64,000 nucleotides of DNA, from contig JAPWFG010000015.1 of the NCBI GenBank assembly GCA_028015205.1, positions 6,634,001 to 6,698,000 on the forward strand, given 5' to 3'. Shown one piece after another: positions 13,973 to 26,270 of this stretch. Every line of letters starts with the position of its first letter. Positions within the stretch are counted from its first letter, which is position 1. The notes beneath the pieces are model-generated. The model searched no databases and had not been told where the DNA came from. It saw only the letters and a program-made list of their open reading frames with translations. Source of the stretch: Mytilisepta virgata. Taxonomy: Eukaryota; Mollusca; Bivalvia; Mytilida; Mytilidae. The position numbers and the translations under genes were made by a program.

Positions 13973-14412
13973 TTAAGTCATTTGATTAAGTATTTGCATA
14001 TATAAAAGCATTCTCTCACAGTGTTTTAGTTCAAATACTGGCATTATTATTGAAGGAAATAAAAGGAGGAATAAATGAGACCATAATTTCGTGCTTGATT
14101 TTAGAGGGGTTCGAAAAGTTTTGCATCTCGTAAGGAGGGTCGGGATATTTTTGTACATTTCTGCTTGATTACTCCTCTGATCAGCGTGTATCTCTCCATC
14201 CACCACAAGAGTATGACTGGCATTCCTTCTGGCAGATGTTGATCCACTGCCCTCATTTTCTGTCGTTTGATGTTCAGGTGATGGTCCTGTGCATGACCTG
14301 ACATGGCTTCTTAGATTTTCTTTCTTTTTTATTATTTTCCCACAGGTAGGGCAGTGAAAGTGTCTTTTGGTCACTTCATGGTGATGTTGGTGACAAACAA
14401 CGGAATATAAAT
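13973..14412 (-). CDS. Exon with a C2H2/C2HC-like zinc finger
   Basis: An acceptor (GATGTTGTAG|ATTT) at 14413/14412 opens a frame reading through VVCHQHHHEV and then HFHCPTCGKIIKKKENLRSH. The spacing is C-x2-C-x12-H-x3-C, a classic finger except that the last ligand is Cys or is supplied further on. Ser/Thr-rich, low-complexity sequence follows. The open frame continues to a stop at 13973, but the last part (from about 14150) looks non-coding, so an internal donor probably ends the exon earlier. Single-finger proteins with a His-rich lead like this are common among repetitive invertebrate genes of unknown role. DNA or protein binding is inferred from the finger only. Confidence 0.5.
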
Positions 14413-14519
14413 CTACAACATCAAAAATCCTTTTATCTATTTTCGAACAAGAATCAATAGAACATTAAATGAATACAATTTATGGAAACACCAATAATAT
14501 ATACAATTTGATGAAAATA

Positions 14520-14790
14520 CTAGAGGAGCAGCTGAGTCTGTATCGCTCACCTGGTTCCTCGTGAATCCTTGGACCACAAGTACACCAAACCTATGTACCT
14601 CTGGACATTTGTTTATATAACATTGAATTTCCATATCCCACCGTTCCTTCGTGCAAAACATGACTTCTGATTGCTGGTTCTAACCAAGATTTTAAAGCTT
14701 TTTGCCACTTAAACCTATGTGTAACTTTGGACTGATAGTGTTTGAAACCAATGGACCCCTGGAAATTCATGATCTAATGAAGTTTAATTC
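14520..14790 (+). repeat. 5' fragment of the CTCACCTGG dispersed repeat
   Basis: It begins AGAGGAGCAGCTGAGTCTGT, then ATCGCTCACCTGG, matching the start of the copies at 31.9, 52.7, 57.7 and 60.0 kb. It is truncated before satellite array 2. Confidence 0.6.
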
Positions 14791-14822
14791 ACAATATGAC
14801 TGCATTACCGTTGCTATTCCCA

Positions 14823-17800
14823 CAGGTACCATCGTGGATGTGATGTCTGAGGATGTATACCTTATATAGCACAGGTACCCCTCGTAGATGTACAGTCTGG
14901 GAATGAAGTATACCTTATATACAATAGGTACCCTAGTGGATGTACTGTCTGGGGATGTATTATACCTTATATACTACAGGTACCGTCGTGGATCTAATGT
15001 CTGGGGATGTATTATACCTTATATACCACAGGTACCCTCGTGGATGTACTGTATGGGGATGTATTATACCTTATATACTACAGGTACCCTCGTGGATGTA
15101 ATGTCTGGGGACGTACTATACCTTATATACCACAGGTACCCTCGTGGATGTACTGTAGGGGGATGTAGTATACCTTATATACCACAGGTACCCTCGTGGA
15201 TATGATGTCTGAGGATGTTGTATACCTTGTATAACACAAGTACCCTCCTTGATGTACTGTCTGGGGACGTATGATACCTTATATACTACAGGTACCTTCG
15301 TGGATGTAATGTCTGGGGACGTAGTATACCTTATATACCACAGGTACCCTCGTGGATGTACTGTAGGGGGATGTAGTATACCGTATATACCACAGGTACC
15401 CTCGTTGATGTACTATCTGGGGATGTAGTATACCTTATATACTACAGGTACCCTCGTGGATGTACTGTGTAGGGCCGTAGTAGACCTTATATACAATAGG
15501 TACCCTCGTGGATGTACTGTCTTGGGATGTAGTTTATCTTATATACCACAGGTACCCGGTACCCTCGTTCATGTACTGTCTGGGGATGTAGTAGACCTTA
15601 TATACAATAGGTACCCTCGTGGATGTACTGTCTGGGGATGTAGTAAACCTTATATACTACAGGTACCCTCGTGGATGTACTGTGTAGGGATGTAGTAGAC
15701 CTTATATACAATAGGTACCCTCGTGGATGTACTGTCTGGGGATGTAGTATACCTTATATACTACAGGTACCCTCGTGGATGTACTGTGTAGGGATGTAGT
15801 AGACCTTATATACAATAAGTACCCTCGTGGATGTAGTCTTGGGATGTAGTTTATCTTATATACCACAGGTACCCTCGTGGATGTGATGTCTGAGGATGTT
15901 GTATACCTGATATACCACAAGTACCCTCGTGAATGTACTATCTGGGGATGTATTATACCTTATATACTACAGGTACCCTCGTGGATGGGATGTCTGAGGA
16001 TGATGTATACCTTATATACCACAAGTACCCTCGTTGATGTACTGTCTGGGGATGTAGTATACCTTATATACTACAGGTACCCTCGTGGATGTACTGTCTG
16101 GGGATGTATTATACCTTATATACCACAGGTACCCTCGTGGATGGGATGTCTGAGGATGATGTATACATTATATACCACAAGTACCCTCGTTGATGTACTG
16201 TCTGGGGATGCAGTTTACCTTATATACCGCAGGTACCCTCGTGGATGTACTATCTGGGGATGTAATATACCTTATATACTACAGGTACCCAATTGGATGT
16301 ACTGTCTGGGGATGTATTATACCTTATATACTACAGGTACCCTCGTGGATGTAATGTCTTGGGACGTAGTATACCTTATATACCACAGGTACCCTCGTGG
16401 ATGTACTGTAGGGGATGTAGTATACCTTATATACCACAGGTACCCTCGTGGATATGATGTCTGAGGATGTTGTATACCTTATATAACACAAGTACCCTCC
16501 TTGATGTACTGTCTGGGGATGTAGTATACCTTATATACTACAGGTACCCTCGTGGATGTACTGTGTAGGGATGTAGTAGACCTAATATACAATAAGTACC
16601 CTCGTGGATGTACTGTCTTGGGATGTAGTTTATCTTATATACCACAGGTACCCTCGTGGATGTAATGTCTGGGGACGTAGTATACCTTATATACCACAGG
16701 TACCCTCGTGGATGTACTGTAGGGGGATGTATTATACCTTATATACTACAGGTACCGTCGTGGATCTAATGTCTGGGAATGTATTATACCTTATATACCA
16801 CAGGTACCCTCGTGGATGTACTGTATGGGGATGTATTATACCTTATATACTACAGGTACCCTCGTGGATGTAATGTCTGGGGACGTACTATACCTTATAT
16901 ACCACAGGTACCCTCGTGGATGTACTGTAGGGAGATGTATTATACCTTATATACTACAGGTACCGTCGTGGATCTAATGTCTGGGGATGTATTATACCTT
17001 ATATACCACAGGTACCCTCGTGGATGTACTGTCTGGGCATGTAGTATACCTTATATACAACAGGTACCCTTGTAGATGTACTGTCTGGGGATGTATTATG
17101 CCTTATATACTATAGGTACCCTCGTGGATGTACTGTAGGGGATGTAGTTAATTTTATATAATACAGGTACCCTCGTGGATGTACTGTCTGGGGATGCATT
17201 ATACCTTATATACCACAGGTACCCTCGTGGATGTACTGTAGGGGTATGTATTATACCTTATATACTACAGGTACCGTCGTGGATCTAATGTCTGGGTATG
17301 TATTATACCTTATATACCACAGGTACCCTCGTGGATGTACTGTCTGGGCATGTAGTATACCTTATATACAACAGGTACCCTTGTAGATGTACTGTCTGGG
17401 GATGTATTATGCCTTATATACTATAGGTACCCTCGTGGATGTACTGTAGGGGATGTAGTTAATTTTATATAATACAGGTACCCTCGTGGATGTACTGTCT
17501 GGGGATGTAAGATACCTTATATAATACAGGTTCCCTCGTGGAAGTACTGTCTGGGGATGTACTATACCTTATATGCTACAGGTACCCTCGTGGATGTGAT
17601 GTCTGGGGATGTTGTATACCTTATATACCACAGGTACCCTCGTGGATGTACTGTCTGGGGATGTAGTAATTCTTATATACTACAGGTAGTAGAACTTATA
17701 TACAATAGGTACCCTCGTGTATGTACTGTCTGTGGATGTAGTTTACCTTATATACCGCAGGTACCCTCGTGGATGTACTATCTGGGGATGTAATATAGCT

Positions 17801-20800
17801 TATATACTACAGGTACCCTCTTGGATGTATTGTCTGGCGATGTATTATACCTTACATACTACAGGTACCATCATGGATGTAATGTCTGGGGATGTATTAT
17901 ACCTTATATACCACAGGTACCCTCGTAGATGTACTGTCTGGGGATGTAGTATACCTTATATAGCACAGGTACCCTCGTGGATGTACTGTCGGGGGGATGT
18001 AGTATACCTTATATACAATAGGTACCCTCGTGGATGTACTGTCTTGGGGTGTAGTTTATCTTGTATACCACAGGTACCCTCGTGGACGTACTGTCTGGGG
18101 ATCTAATATACCTTATATACTACAGGTACCCTCGAGGATGTACTCTCTGGGGATGTATTATACCTTATATACTACAGGTAACCTCTTGGATGTACTGTCT
18201 GGGGATGTATTATACCTTATATACTACAGGTACCCTCGTGGATGTAATGTCTGGGGAGGTAGTATACCTTATATACCACAGGTACCCTCGTGGATGTACT
18301 GTAGGGGGATGTAGTATACCTTATATACCACAGGTACCCTCGTGGATATGATGTCTGAGGATGTTGTATACCTTCTATAACACAAGTACCCTCCTTGATG
18401 TACTGTCTGGGGATGTAGTATACCTTATATACTACAGGTACCCTCGTGGATGTACTGTGTAGGGATGTAGTAGACCTTATATACAATAAGTACCCTCGTG
18501 GATGTACTGTCTTGGGATGTAGTTTATCTTATATACCACAGGTACCCTCGTGGATGTAATGTCTGGGGACGTAGTATACCTTATATACCACAGGTACCCT
18601 CGTGGATGTACTGTAGGGGGATGTAGTATACCGTATATACCACAGGTACCCTCGTGGATGTACTGTGTAGGGCCGTAGTAGACCTTATATACAATAGGTA
18701 CCCTCGTGGATGTACTGTCTGGGGATGTAGTTTATCTTATATACCACTGGTACCCTCGTGGATGTACTGTCTGGGGATGTAATATACCTTATATAATACA
18801 GGTACCCTCGTTCATGTACTGTCTGGGGATGTAGTATACCTTATATACTACAGGTACCCTCGTGGATGTACTATGTAGGGATGTAGTAGACCTTATATAC
18901 AATAGGTACCCTCGTGGATGTACTGTCTGGGGATGTTGTAAACCTTATATACTACAGGTACCCTCGTGGATGTACTGTGTAGGGATGTAGTAGACCTTAT
19001 ATACAATAGGTACCCTCGTGTATGTACTGTCTGGGGATGTAGTTTATCTTATATACCACAGGTAGCCTCGTGGATGTAATATCTGGGGATGTAATATATC
19101 TTATATACTACAGGTACCCTCGTGGATGTACTGTCTGGGGATGTATTATACCTTATATACTACAGGTACCCTCGTGGATGTACTGTCTGGGGATGTATTA
19201 TACCTTATATACCACAGGTACCCTCGTAGATGTACTGTCTGGGGATGTAGTATACCTTATATACCACAGGTACCTTCGTGGATGTACTGTAGGAGGATGT
19301 AGTATACTTTATATACTACAGGTACCCTCGTGGATGTACTGTTTAGGGATGTAGTAGACCTTGTATACAATAGGTACCCTCGTGTATGTACTGTCTTGGG
19401 GTGTAGTTTATCTTTTATACGACAGGTACCCTGGTGGACGTACTGTCTGGGGATGTAATATACCTTATATACTACAGGTACCGTCGTGGATGTAATGTCT
19501 GAGGATGTTGTACACCTTATATACCACAGGTACCCTCGTAGATGTACTGTCTGGGCATGTAGTATACCTTATATACAACAGGTACCCTTGTAGATGTACT
19601 GTCTGGGGATGTATTATACCTTATATACTATAGGTACCCTCGTGGATGTACTGTAGGGGATGTAGTTAATTTTATATAATACAGGTACCCTCGTGGATGT
19701 ACTGTCTGGGGATGTAAGATACCTTATATAATACAGGTTCCCTCGTGGAAGTACTGTCTGGGGATGTACTATACCTTATATGCTACAGGTACCCTCGTGG
19801 ATGTGATGTCTGGGGATGTTGTATACCTTATATACCACAGGTACCCTCGTGGATGTACTGTCTGGGGATGTAGTAATTCTTATATACTACAGGTAGTAGA
19901 ACTTATATACAATAGGTACCCTCGTGTATGTACTGTCTGTGGATGTAGTTTACCTTATATACCGCAGGTACCCTCGTGGATGTACTATCTGGGGATGTAA
20001 TATAGCTTATATACTACAGGTACCCTCTTGGATGTATTGTCTGGCGATGTATTATACCTTACATACTACAGGTACCATCATGGATGTAATGTCTGGGGAT
20101 GTATTATACCTTATATACCACAGGTACCCTCGTAGATGTACTGTCTGGGGATGTAGTATACCTTATATACCACAGGTACCCTCGTGGATGTACTGTCGGG
20201 GGATGTAGTATACCTTATATACTACAGGTACCCTCGTGGATGTACTGTGTAGGGATGTAGTATACCTTATATACAATAGGTACCCTCGTGTATGTGCTGT
20301 CTTGGGGTGTAGTTTATCTTGTATACCACAGGTACCCTCGTGGACGTACTGTCTGGGGATGTATTATACCTTATATACTACAGGTACCCTCGTGGATGTA
20401 CTGTTTAGGGATGCAGTAGACCTTATATACCACAGGTACCTTCGTGGATGTACTGTAGGAGGATGTAGTATACTTTATATACTACAGGTACCCTCGTGGA
20501 TGTACTGTTTAGGGATGTAGTAGACCTTGTATACAATAGGTACCCTCGTGTATGTACTGTCTTGGGGTGTAGTTTATCTTTTATACCACAGGTACCCTGG
20601 TGGACGTACTGTCTGGGGATGTAATATACCTTATATACTACAGGTACCGTCGTGGATGTAATGTCTGAGGATGTTGTACACCTTATATACCACAGGTACC
20701 CTCGTAGATGTACTGTCTGGGCATGTAGTATACCTTATATACAACAGGTACCCTTGTAGATGTACTGTCTGGGGATGTATTATACCTTATATATTATAGG

Positions 20801-21964
20801 TACCCTCGTGGATGTACTGTAGGGGATGTAGTTAATTTTATATAATACAGGTACCCTCGTGGATGTACTGTCTGGGGATGTAAGATACCTTATATAATAC
20901 AGGTTCCCTCGTGGAAGTACTGTCTGGGGATGTACTATACCTTATATGCTACAGGTACCCTCGTGGATGTGATGTCTGGGGATGTTGTATACCTTATATA
21001 CCACAGGTACCCTCGTGGATGTACTGTCTGGGGATGTAGTAATTCTTATATACTACAGGTAGTAGAACTTATATACAATAGGTACCCTCGTGTATGTACT
21101 GTCTGTGGGTGTAGTTTACCTTATATACCGCAGGTACCCTCGTGGATGTACTATCTGGATGTACTATTACATATAGCTTATATACTACAGGTACCCTCTT
21201 GGATGTATTGTCTGGCGATGTATTATACCTTACATACTACAGGTACCATCATGGATGTAATGTCTGGGGATGTATTATACCTTATATACCACAGGTACCC
21301 TCGTAGATGTACTGTCTGGGGATGTAGTATACCTTATATACCACAGGTACCCTCGTGGATGTACTGTCGGGGGATGTAGTATACCTTATATACTACAGGT
21401 ACCCTCGTGGATGTACTGTGTAGGGATGTAGTATACCTTATATACAATAGGTACCCTCGTGTATGTGCTGTCTTGGGGTGTAGTTTATCTTGTATACCAC
21501 AGGTACCCTCGTGGACGTACTGTCTGGGGATGTAATATACCTTATATACTACAGGTACCCTCGTGGATGTACTCTCTGGGGATGTATTATACCTTATATA
21601 CTACAGGTACCCTCGTGGATATACTGTTTAGGGATGCAGTAGACCTTATATACCACAGGTACTCTCATGGATGTGATGTCTGAGGATGTTGTATACCTTA
21701 TATACCACAGGAATCCTCGTGGATGTACTGTATTGGGATATATTATACATTATATACAACAGGTACCCTCATGGATGTACTGTCTGGGGATGTAGTATAC
21801 CTTATATACTACAGGTACCCTCGTAGATGTAATGTCTAGGGATGTAGTAGACCTTGTAGACTACAGGTACCCTCGTGCATGTTCTGTATACCTTAATTAC
21901 CACAGATGCCCCCATGGATGTAATGTCAGAGGATGTAATATACCTTATATACTACAGTTACCCT
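14823..21964 (-). repeat. Satellite array 2: same 52-bp unit, inverted, about 137 copies
   Basis: This is the reverse complement of the unit in 5.0-9.8 kb: each copy has GGTACC, CCTTATATA and GTATAC blocks and a TGTACTGTCTGGGGATGTA block. Larger blocks recur nearly unchanged: the block starting near 17557 reappears at 19764 (offset 2207) and 20930 (offset 1166), including a rare irregular unit with a GTAGTAGAACTT junction. This shows block duplication or unequal exchange. Edge units are degenerate. Long open frames on the plus strand are a by-product of the period. Confidence 0.95.
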
Positions 21965-22261
21965 CTTTATTACATTTCTTTTTTGCAAAAAGTAATAAGA
22001 AAGAAGGGATATGGTGTATAATATTCTCATTAATCCCTTCGTCCTTTTTGTTTGTTGAAATTATTGCGTAAGGAAAATACTTTTAACTGTGACTGAGGTG
22101 TTTTAATCCTTGTTTGTAAAACAACTTATTTTCAAATCAACTATATATATTGCTATTTACAGTTAATTTTTTCTATTAGAAGCTAAGTCAAATATATTTC
22201 TTCTCGTGGTCTTGGCATATTGTTGAAATGTTACTTGTCATCGCGTATTATGATATGATAG
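21965..22261. other. Transition from satellite to unique sequence
   Basis: AT-rich, with no gene seen. Confidence 0.4.
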
Positions 22262-22264
22262 TAA

Positions 22265-22567
22265 GGGAGCAACCATTTGATTTTTATGGGGGGGGGGGGG
22301 GGGGGGGGGGCATGGAAGGAACTTTGGATCCTGCCTTTTTTTCTGCGACATTTTTTATCCTGCCTTTTTTTTTCGGCGCGCAAGCGCGCCTAGTTTTTTT
22401 TCAATATTCAACACTATTTGAATCCTGGGATATTGGCATCCTGCCTTTTTTTTTCTTCACAAATTCGATCCTGCCTTTTTTTTCATTGAAAATTTGCATC
22501 CTGCCTTTTTATTTCAAATTCCTTCCATGCCCCCCCCCCCCTCCATAAATATCAAATGGTTGCTCCC
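22265..22567. mobile_element. Harbinger-type MITE, copy 1 (303 bp, TAA target duplication)
   Basis: Terminal inverted repeats begin GGGAGCAACCATTTGAT and end with the complement (ATCAAATGGTTGCTCCC). The element is flanked by TAA on both sides (22262-22264 and 22568-22570). A 3-bp TWA duplication with GGG-starting ends is the signature of PIF/Harbinger elements. The inside holds a long G run, its C-run partner, and repeated ATCCTGCCTTTTT blocks. It has no coding capacity for a transposase, so it is non-autonomous. Confidence 0.75.
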
Positions 22568-23005
22568 TAAGAAAGAATTCACAAGTAAAAATTATTATTT
22601 TTTTTTTAAAGACCATACCGCTAATTCAGCAGAATAAACCCATACATGTATATGAAACAGTACTAGTGGTGTCACAACTGAAATTTATCTTTTGAATACT
22701 TCAAACCAAAGATTACACAATCCCTAGAAATTTAACAAAATTAGATTTAAAATATGTGGTTTATTCTTCTTTTTACTGTGTAAAAAATCGGATACGAGAG
22801 TGCCTTGACGGGATTTTCTAGTGTATTGCTTTTATATAAAATATATAGGGAAATTATCAGGAGAGGCAATACTTTAGTCGCGTGTATAACATGAAACATT
22901 TACTACAATTATTTTTATAAATCTTATGTTTTCAATTACTAAATTCATACCCGCGCGACAAAAATAAAATGTAAAATTAAGGAAGTGCATGCTGAAATTG
23001 CATGT
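22568..23005. other. AT-rich non-coding stretch
   Basis: Nothing recognised. Confidence 0.4.
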
Positions 23006-23009
23006 CTAT

Positions 23010-23725
23010 TCAAGAATATTCTTACAAAAGGTATGGAAATAGGAATTTTCTGATTATTAATGAAACGAATTATTTACTTGTATATCCTTACTTCGTGCTA
23101 TTCTGCCTAGAAAAGCGAAAAAAACCATCATTTTAACTATTAAAAACCTATAATTTGATCCTTTAGATGTATATAGGTAATTTCTATATTTCGTTAAAAT
23201 GGGGATTTCTAAATTTCCATTTCATTTTACTGAAAGTATATAGCAATTAAAGTAATTAATATTTAATTTAAACACTAAGTTATTATATTTTCATTTTTAT
23301 CTTTTATTTCTGATTTATTTTTTAATTTTTCAAAGGTTAATTTAAATCAAGATTTACCATTGTTTACGTTTCCTGAAAGAGGCACATAAATAGACTTTAA
23401 CACTCTTATTTTTTACATTTAAAAGTACAACTGTATCAATGAAACAATTATCAACAGAAATAGATAGATATACAATATACAATAAAGTGAAATATCTTGT
23501 ATTGGTTTCAGTTTTGCAGGTTTTTGTATTCCAAAACAATCTTTTTGTGGGAAAATTCGAACGATCACATCGTTTTATTATGCACAATTACTTTTATGTA
23601 AAATAGTTAATCAATTAAGATAATTCGCTTTGTTAATAATCAGAAAATTATTAATTTTATATCTTTTGTACGAATAGCCTATTCTTACAAACTTTTGTAA
23701 GAATAAACACTTCATAAAATTAAAC
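23010..23725 (+). mobile_element. Copy 2 of the roughly 0.7-kb inverted-end element, right of satellite array 2
   Basis: The left end (about 23020-23055) and right end (about 23625-23720) are inverted copies of each other. The interior matches the reverse complement of 4230-4720. Its orientation is thus opposite to copy 1, just as the adjoining satellite array is opposite to array 1. Confidence 0.55.
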
Positions 23726-25580
23726 CTATGAAACAATTTCCCTAGTTCTATTTTTATCCATTCTATTTTTATCCACAGGTTATCTGAGTAGAACATGTGT
23801 TGTTTAATATAATGTTACTGATTAACTCCTGGTATTTCAACAAAAAATACTTAACATGTCAGAAGAAATTATGTTAACTTTAAAAATCATCAGTAAATAA
23901 ATGAATACACATTATTCATCGTAAAAATATGTATATGCGAGTTTTGACTACAGGTCAAGATAAATTTAGAATGCGAATACTATAGCTCAGTACATTTTAG
24001 ATATTACTGAATCGATGTGCTCACCATTTCTTCCTTGCACGGCTGTTTTCCAGTGCACCTCCAAATGTTTCTTGACTTTAGACAGTTGTCTAGGTTTACT
24101 GCCACACAGGACAGAGTGGACAATGATATGACGTATAGTCTCCTGTGCAGCAGTCCCTGCATCTTTCCAAATTACATATTATACTTTCCAAAGAATCATA
24201 AACACCGGCAGCTCGTTGTTCCATTACGAATGTAAAAAAACATGTGTTTTCACTTTCGCTTTCATCATCTTACTTTTACTTTCCGTTTTATGCGCAACTT
24301 TCATATTACAACTTCCGGTATATGCGTGCCTGTATAATGATGTACGAGTACCCTCATGGATGTACCTGATAGACCCTACTCGTGTCGCCGGCGATGTACA
24401 TAGTGTAAGCCTCGTTCAAACCAATTTTGTTATTGGTTGGAATGATATGGTAAAATATTTTTGATCTTGTTGCTGCGCTTATCATTTGTAGATGCTTCAA
24501 CACTAACCTAAGCGTTCGAGTTCGTTAATTTCATTTTGACAAAAAGTAAATTTATAGTGTTTGCAAGAAAGCCAAGAATATTTTGCCAATTTTTATGTGT
24601 TTGTTGCATAACTAGTTTCTGTGCTGAAAAAAGTTTGTCAACATCTATGCTAGGAACTGTCCGGAACGTTTTGTTATAAAACCATTACATTGAAGGAAAA
24701 CAAGAACCCTAAAACTACAACGCAATACCAATATTGCTGTCCGTGTATTGCCATTTCGACAGTTATAGTTATTTACTGCTAATTAAAAAAAAAACAAAAC
24801 CTTTCAGTGCCAACACCAAGGTACCAGCTACTAGACATATCATAATTGCAGGAAATGTACCTATGGCCATTATGCCTTATCAATGCAGGTTGCATCGGAA
24901 AAAAAATTTTTGGACCTTTTTTTTTTTTGCTAAAAAAACATAAAATAATTGTGAAATGCACTAGTGTAACGGTTCCTGACTTGAAGCATGTATATTTTAT
25001 AGTTAAAGTGTCAGGGTTTGATATTTTTATGCCGAAGTCTCTCCATTATTTTTTTTTTAGAAAAGGGGGGGGGGGGCGTACGCCCATTACGCCCTCACCT
25101 GGACCAGCCCCTGTCTCTCTTCAGAGAGCAGAAAGATTAAAGTGTGTTAAATGTAGGTTTCTGTACAATTTTTAAATTCTGCATTAAATCTGGCTCAGTA
25201 AAATCCTGAAGACAATGAAAAGGGCATTACAAGTTGACCAGCTACATATAGAATATTGTGATTGGGTATTTGTGAATTCGGTTGGCAAAAATTTATAGGT
25301 GACGGCACAAATTGTTTCAAGGAACAATAAGCCGAAGCAAAAAGTTCCGTGTGGAAAATTTGTGGCGACAGGGACTTTCATACAGATAAAACGATTTATG
25401 GGCATCAATATGGTATAGTGTAAAGAAAACGAATAAAATCATGAATCCATTGGGGGTATTGTATCATACACTATTTACTCCATAATCTAATATTTGTCAC
25501 TCATCTTTAGTTATCCGCCAAATCATTTATAATCGGTTTAAATGCTTTAAATTTTAATAAATATATAAGTAAATAGTTTT
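23726..25580. other. Non-coding stretch with one motif of note
   Basis: AT-rich sequence with homopolymer runs. An interferon-response-like motif lies at 24246-24263 and a short satellite-like sequence near 24350. The CTGGACCAGCCCCTG near 25098-25112 resembles an end of a hAT-like MITE, but I could not find a partner end. No gene recognised. Confidence 0.4.
24246..24263 (-). promoter_or_regulatory. IRF/ISRE-like motif
   Basis: The minus strand reads GAAAGCGAAAGTGAAAAC, three GAAA steps with 2-base spacing, the arrangement recognised by interferon regulatory factors. A second GGAAAGTAAAAG lies about 15 bp away. No adjacent gene is recognised, so function is unproven. Confidence 0.3.
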
Positions 25581-25626
25581 ACTAAAACCATATATGCATG
25601 AATTTGTGGGCATGCAAACTTCTCAC

Positions 25627-25785
25627 TTCTTCCCCTTCTTCCCATATTTTGCTTGCATCTTGAGTTTCTTGTAGATAATAAAAATCTGTTTTCCTCCTTT
25701 TAATTTCAGACATTCGCTTTCGGCAGTCTTTTCGGCGCTTCCTTTCACTAGTTTTAATAAAACGCCCTTTCAAGCGCGACGCCAT
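25627..25785 (-). CDS. Candidate first coding exon, Lys/Arg-rich N-terminus
   Basis: The ATG is in good context (AAAATGGCG). The 53-codon frame starts MASRLKGRF, continues with dense Arg/Lys and a Tyr/Glu-rich part, and ends at a consensus donor (GAAGAA|GTGAGA, 25627/25626) in phase 0. An N-terminal LKGRF motif followed by basic residues is, in my recollection, frequent in repetitive invertebrate transposon-derived proteins. The following exons would lie at lower coordinates and were not identified. It sits just outside the left inverted arm of the element at 25.9-28.8 kb and could be driven from it. Function unknown. Confidence 0.35.
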
Positions 25786-25999
25786 TTTAGCTTTTCAAAA
25801 ATAACGCGAATGTGAAACACCGTTTCGCGGATTTTTCGACGTTTCGCGGATTTTCTATCAACGTCATAGACGTCTTATGGAACAATACTTATGCGCTGAG
25901 ATGTGCGTATAAACAATAGTTGGTTTGGTCTTTAAATAGGCGATAGTAGTATATATGGTCACAGGCAAAGTCGCATTTGACGTGGTGGAGTGTGATGGA

Positions 26000-26270
26000 A
26001 TTGACGTCACCGGAAGCAAAAGTCACGTTACATGTATCGGAACCAGAAGTGCTCGAAAGTGGTGTTCGCGCAGGCGCAACCGGAAGTGATGGGTTTCTCC
26101 GCCATTTCTCCTTTATTTGTTTACGGAAGTGACGTCAGCCATGTACCTGAACCGTATGTGTCTACAGCGCATGCTTGGATGGAACCGGAAGTGGTTCGTG
26201 CGCATGCTCAACCGAAAATGATGAATTTTCCCGATGTTAAAAAAAATTTGGCGTGGTTTTTTAACCGGAA
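26000..26270. promoter_or_regulatory. Cluster of CRE and ETS-like sites, left arm
   Basis: TGACGTCA occurs twice and GGAAGT or GGAAGC several times in the CCGGAAGT context, within about 270 bp of locally GC-richer sequence. This combination is typical of CREB/ATF and ETS-dependent promoters. The claim rests on motif density alone. Confidence 0.35.

Noticed and set aside
14888..21683. Plus-strand ORFs up to 195 codons in array 2
   Set aside because: Same satellite artefact; several contain stops or frame jumps exactly where units vary.
5018..21964. CRISPR array
   Set aside because: The repeats are contiguous with no unique spacers, and the genome is eukaryotic.
5018..21964. Hammerhead ribozyme (retrozyme-like) in the satellite
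   Set aside because: The CTGATGA and GAAA core blocks are absent from the unit; no full core was seen elsewhere either.
22228..22548. 106-codon ORF with a glycine run
   Set aside because: It is the Harbinger-type MITE: the glycine run is its poly-G tract.
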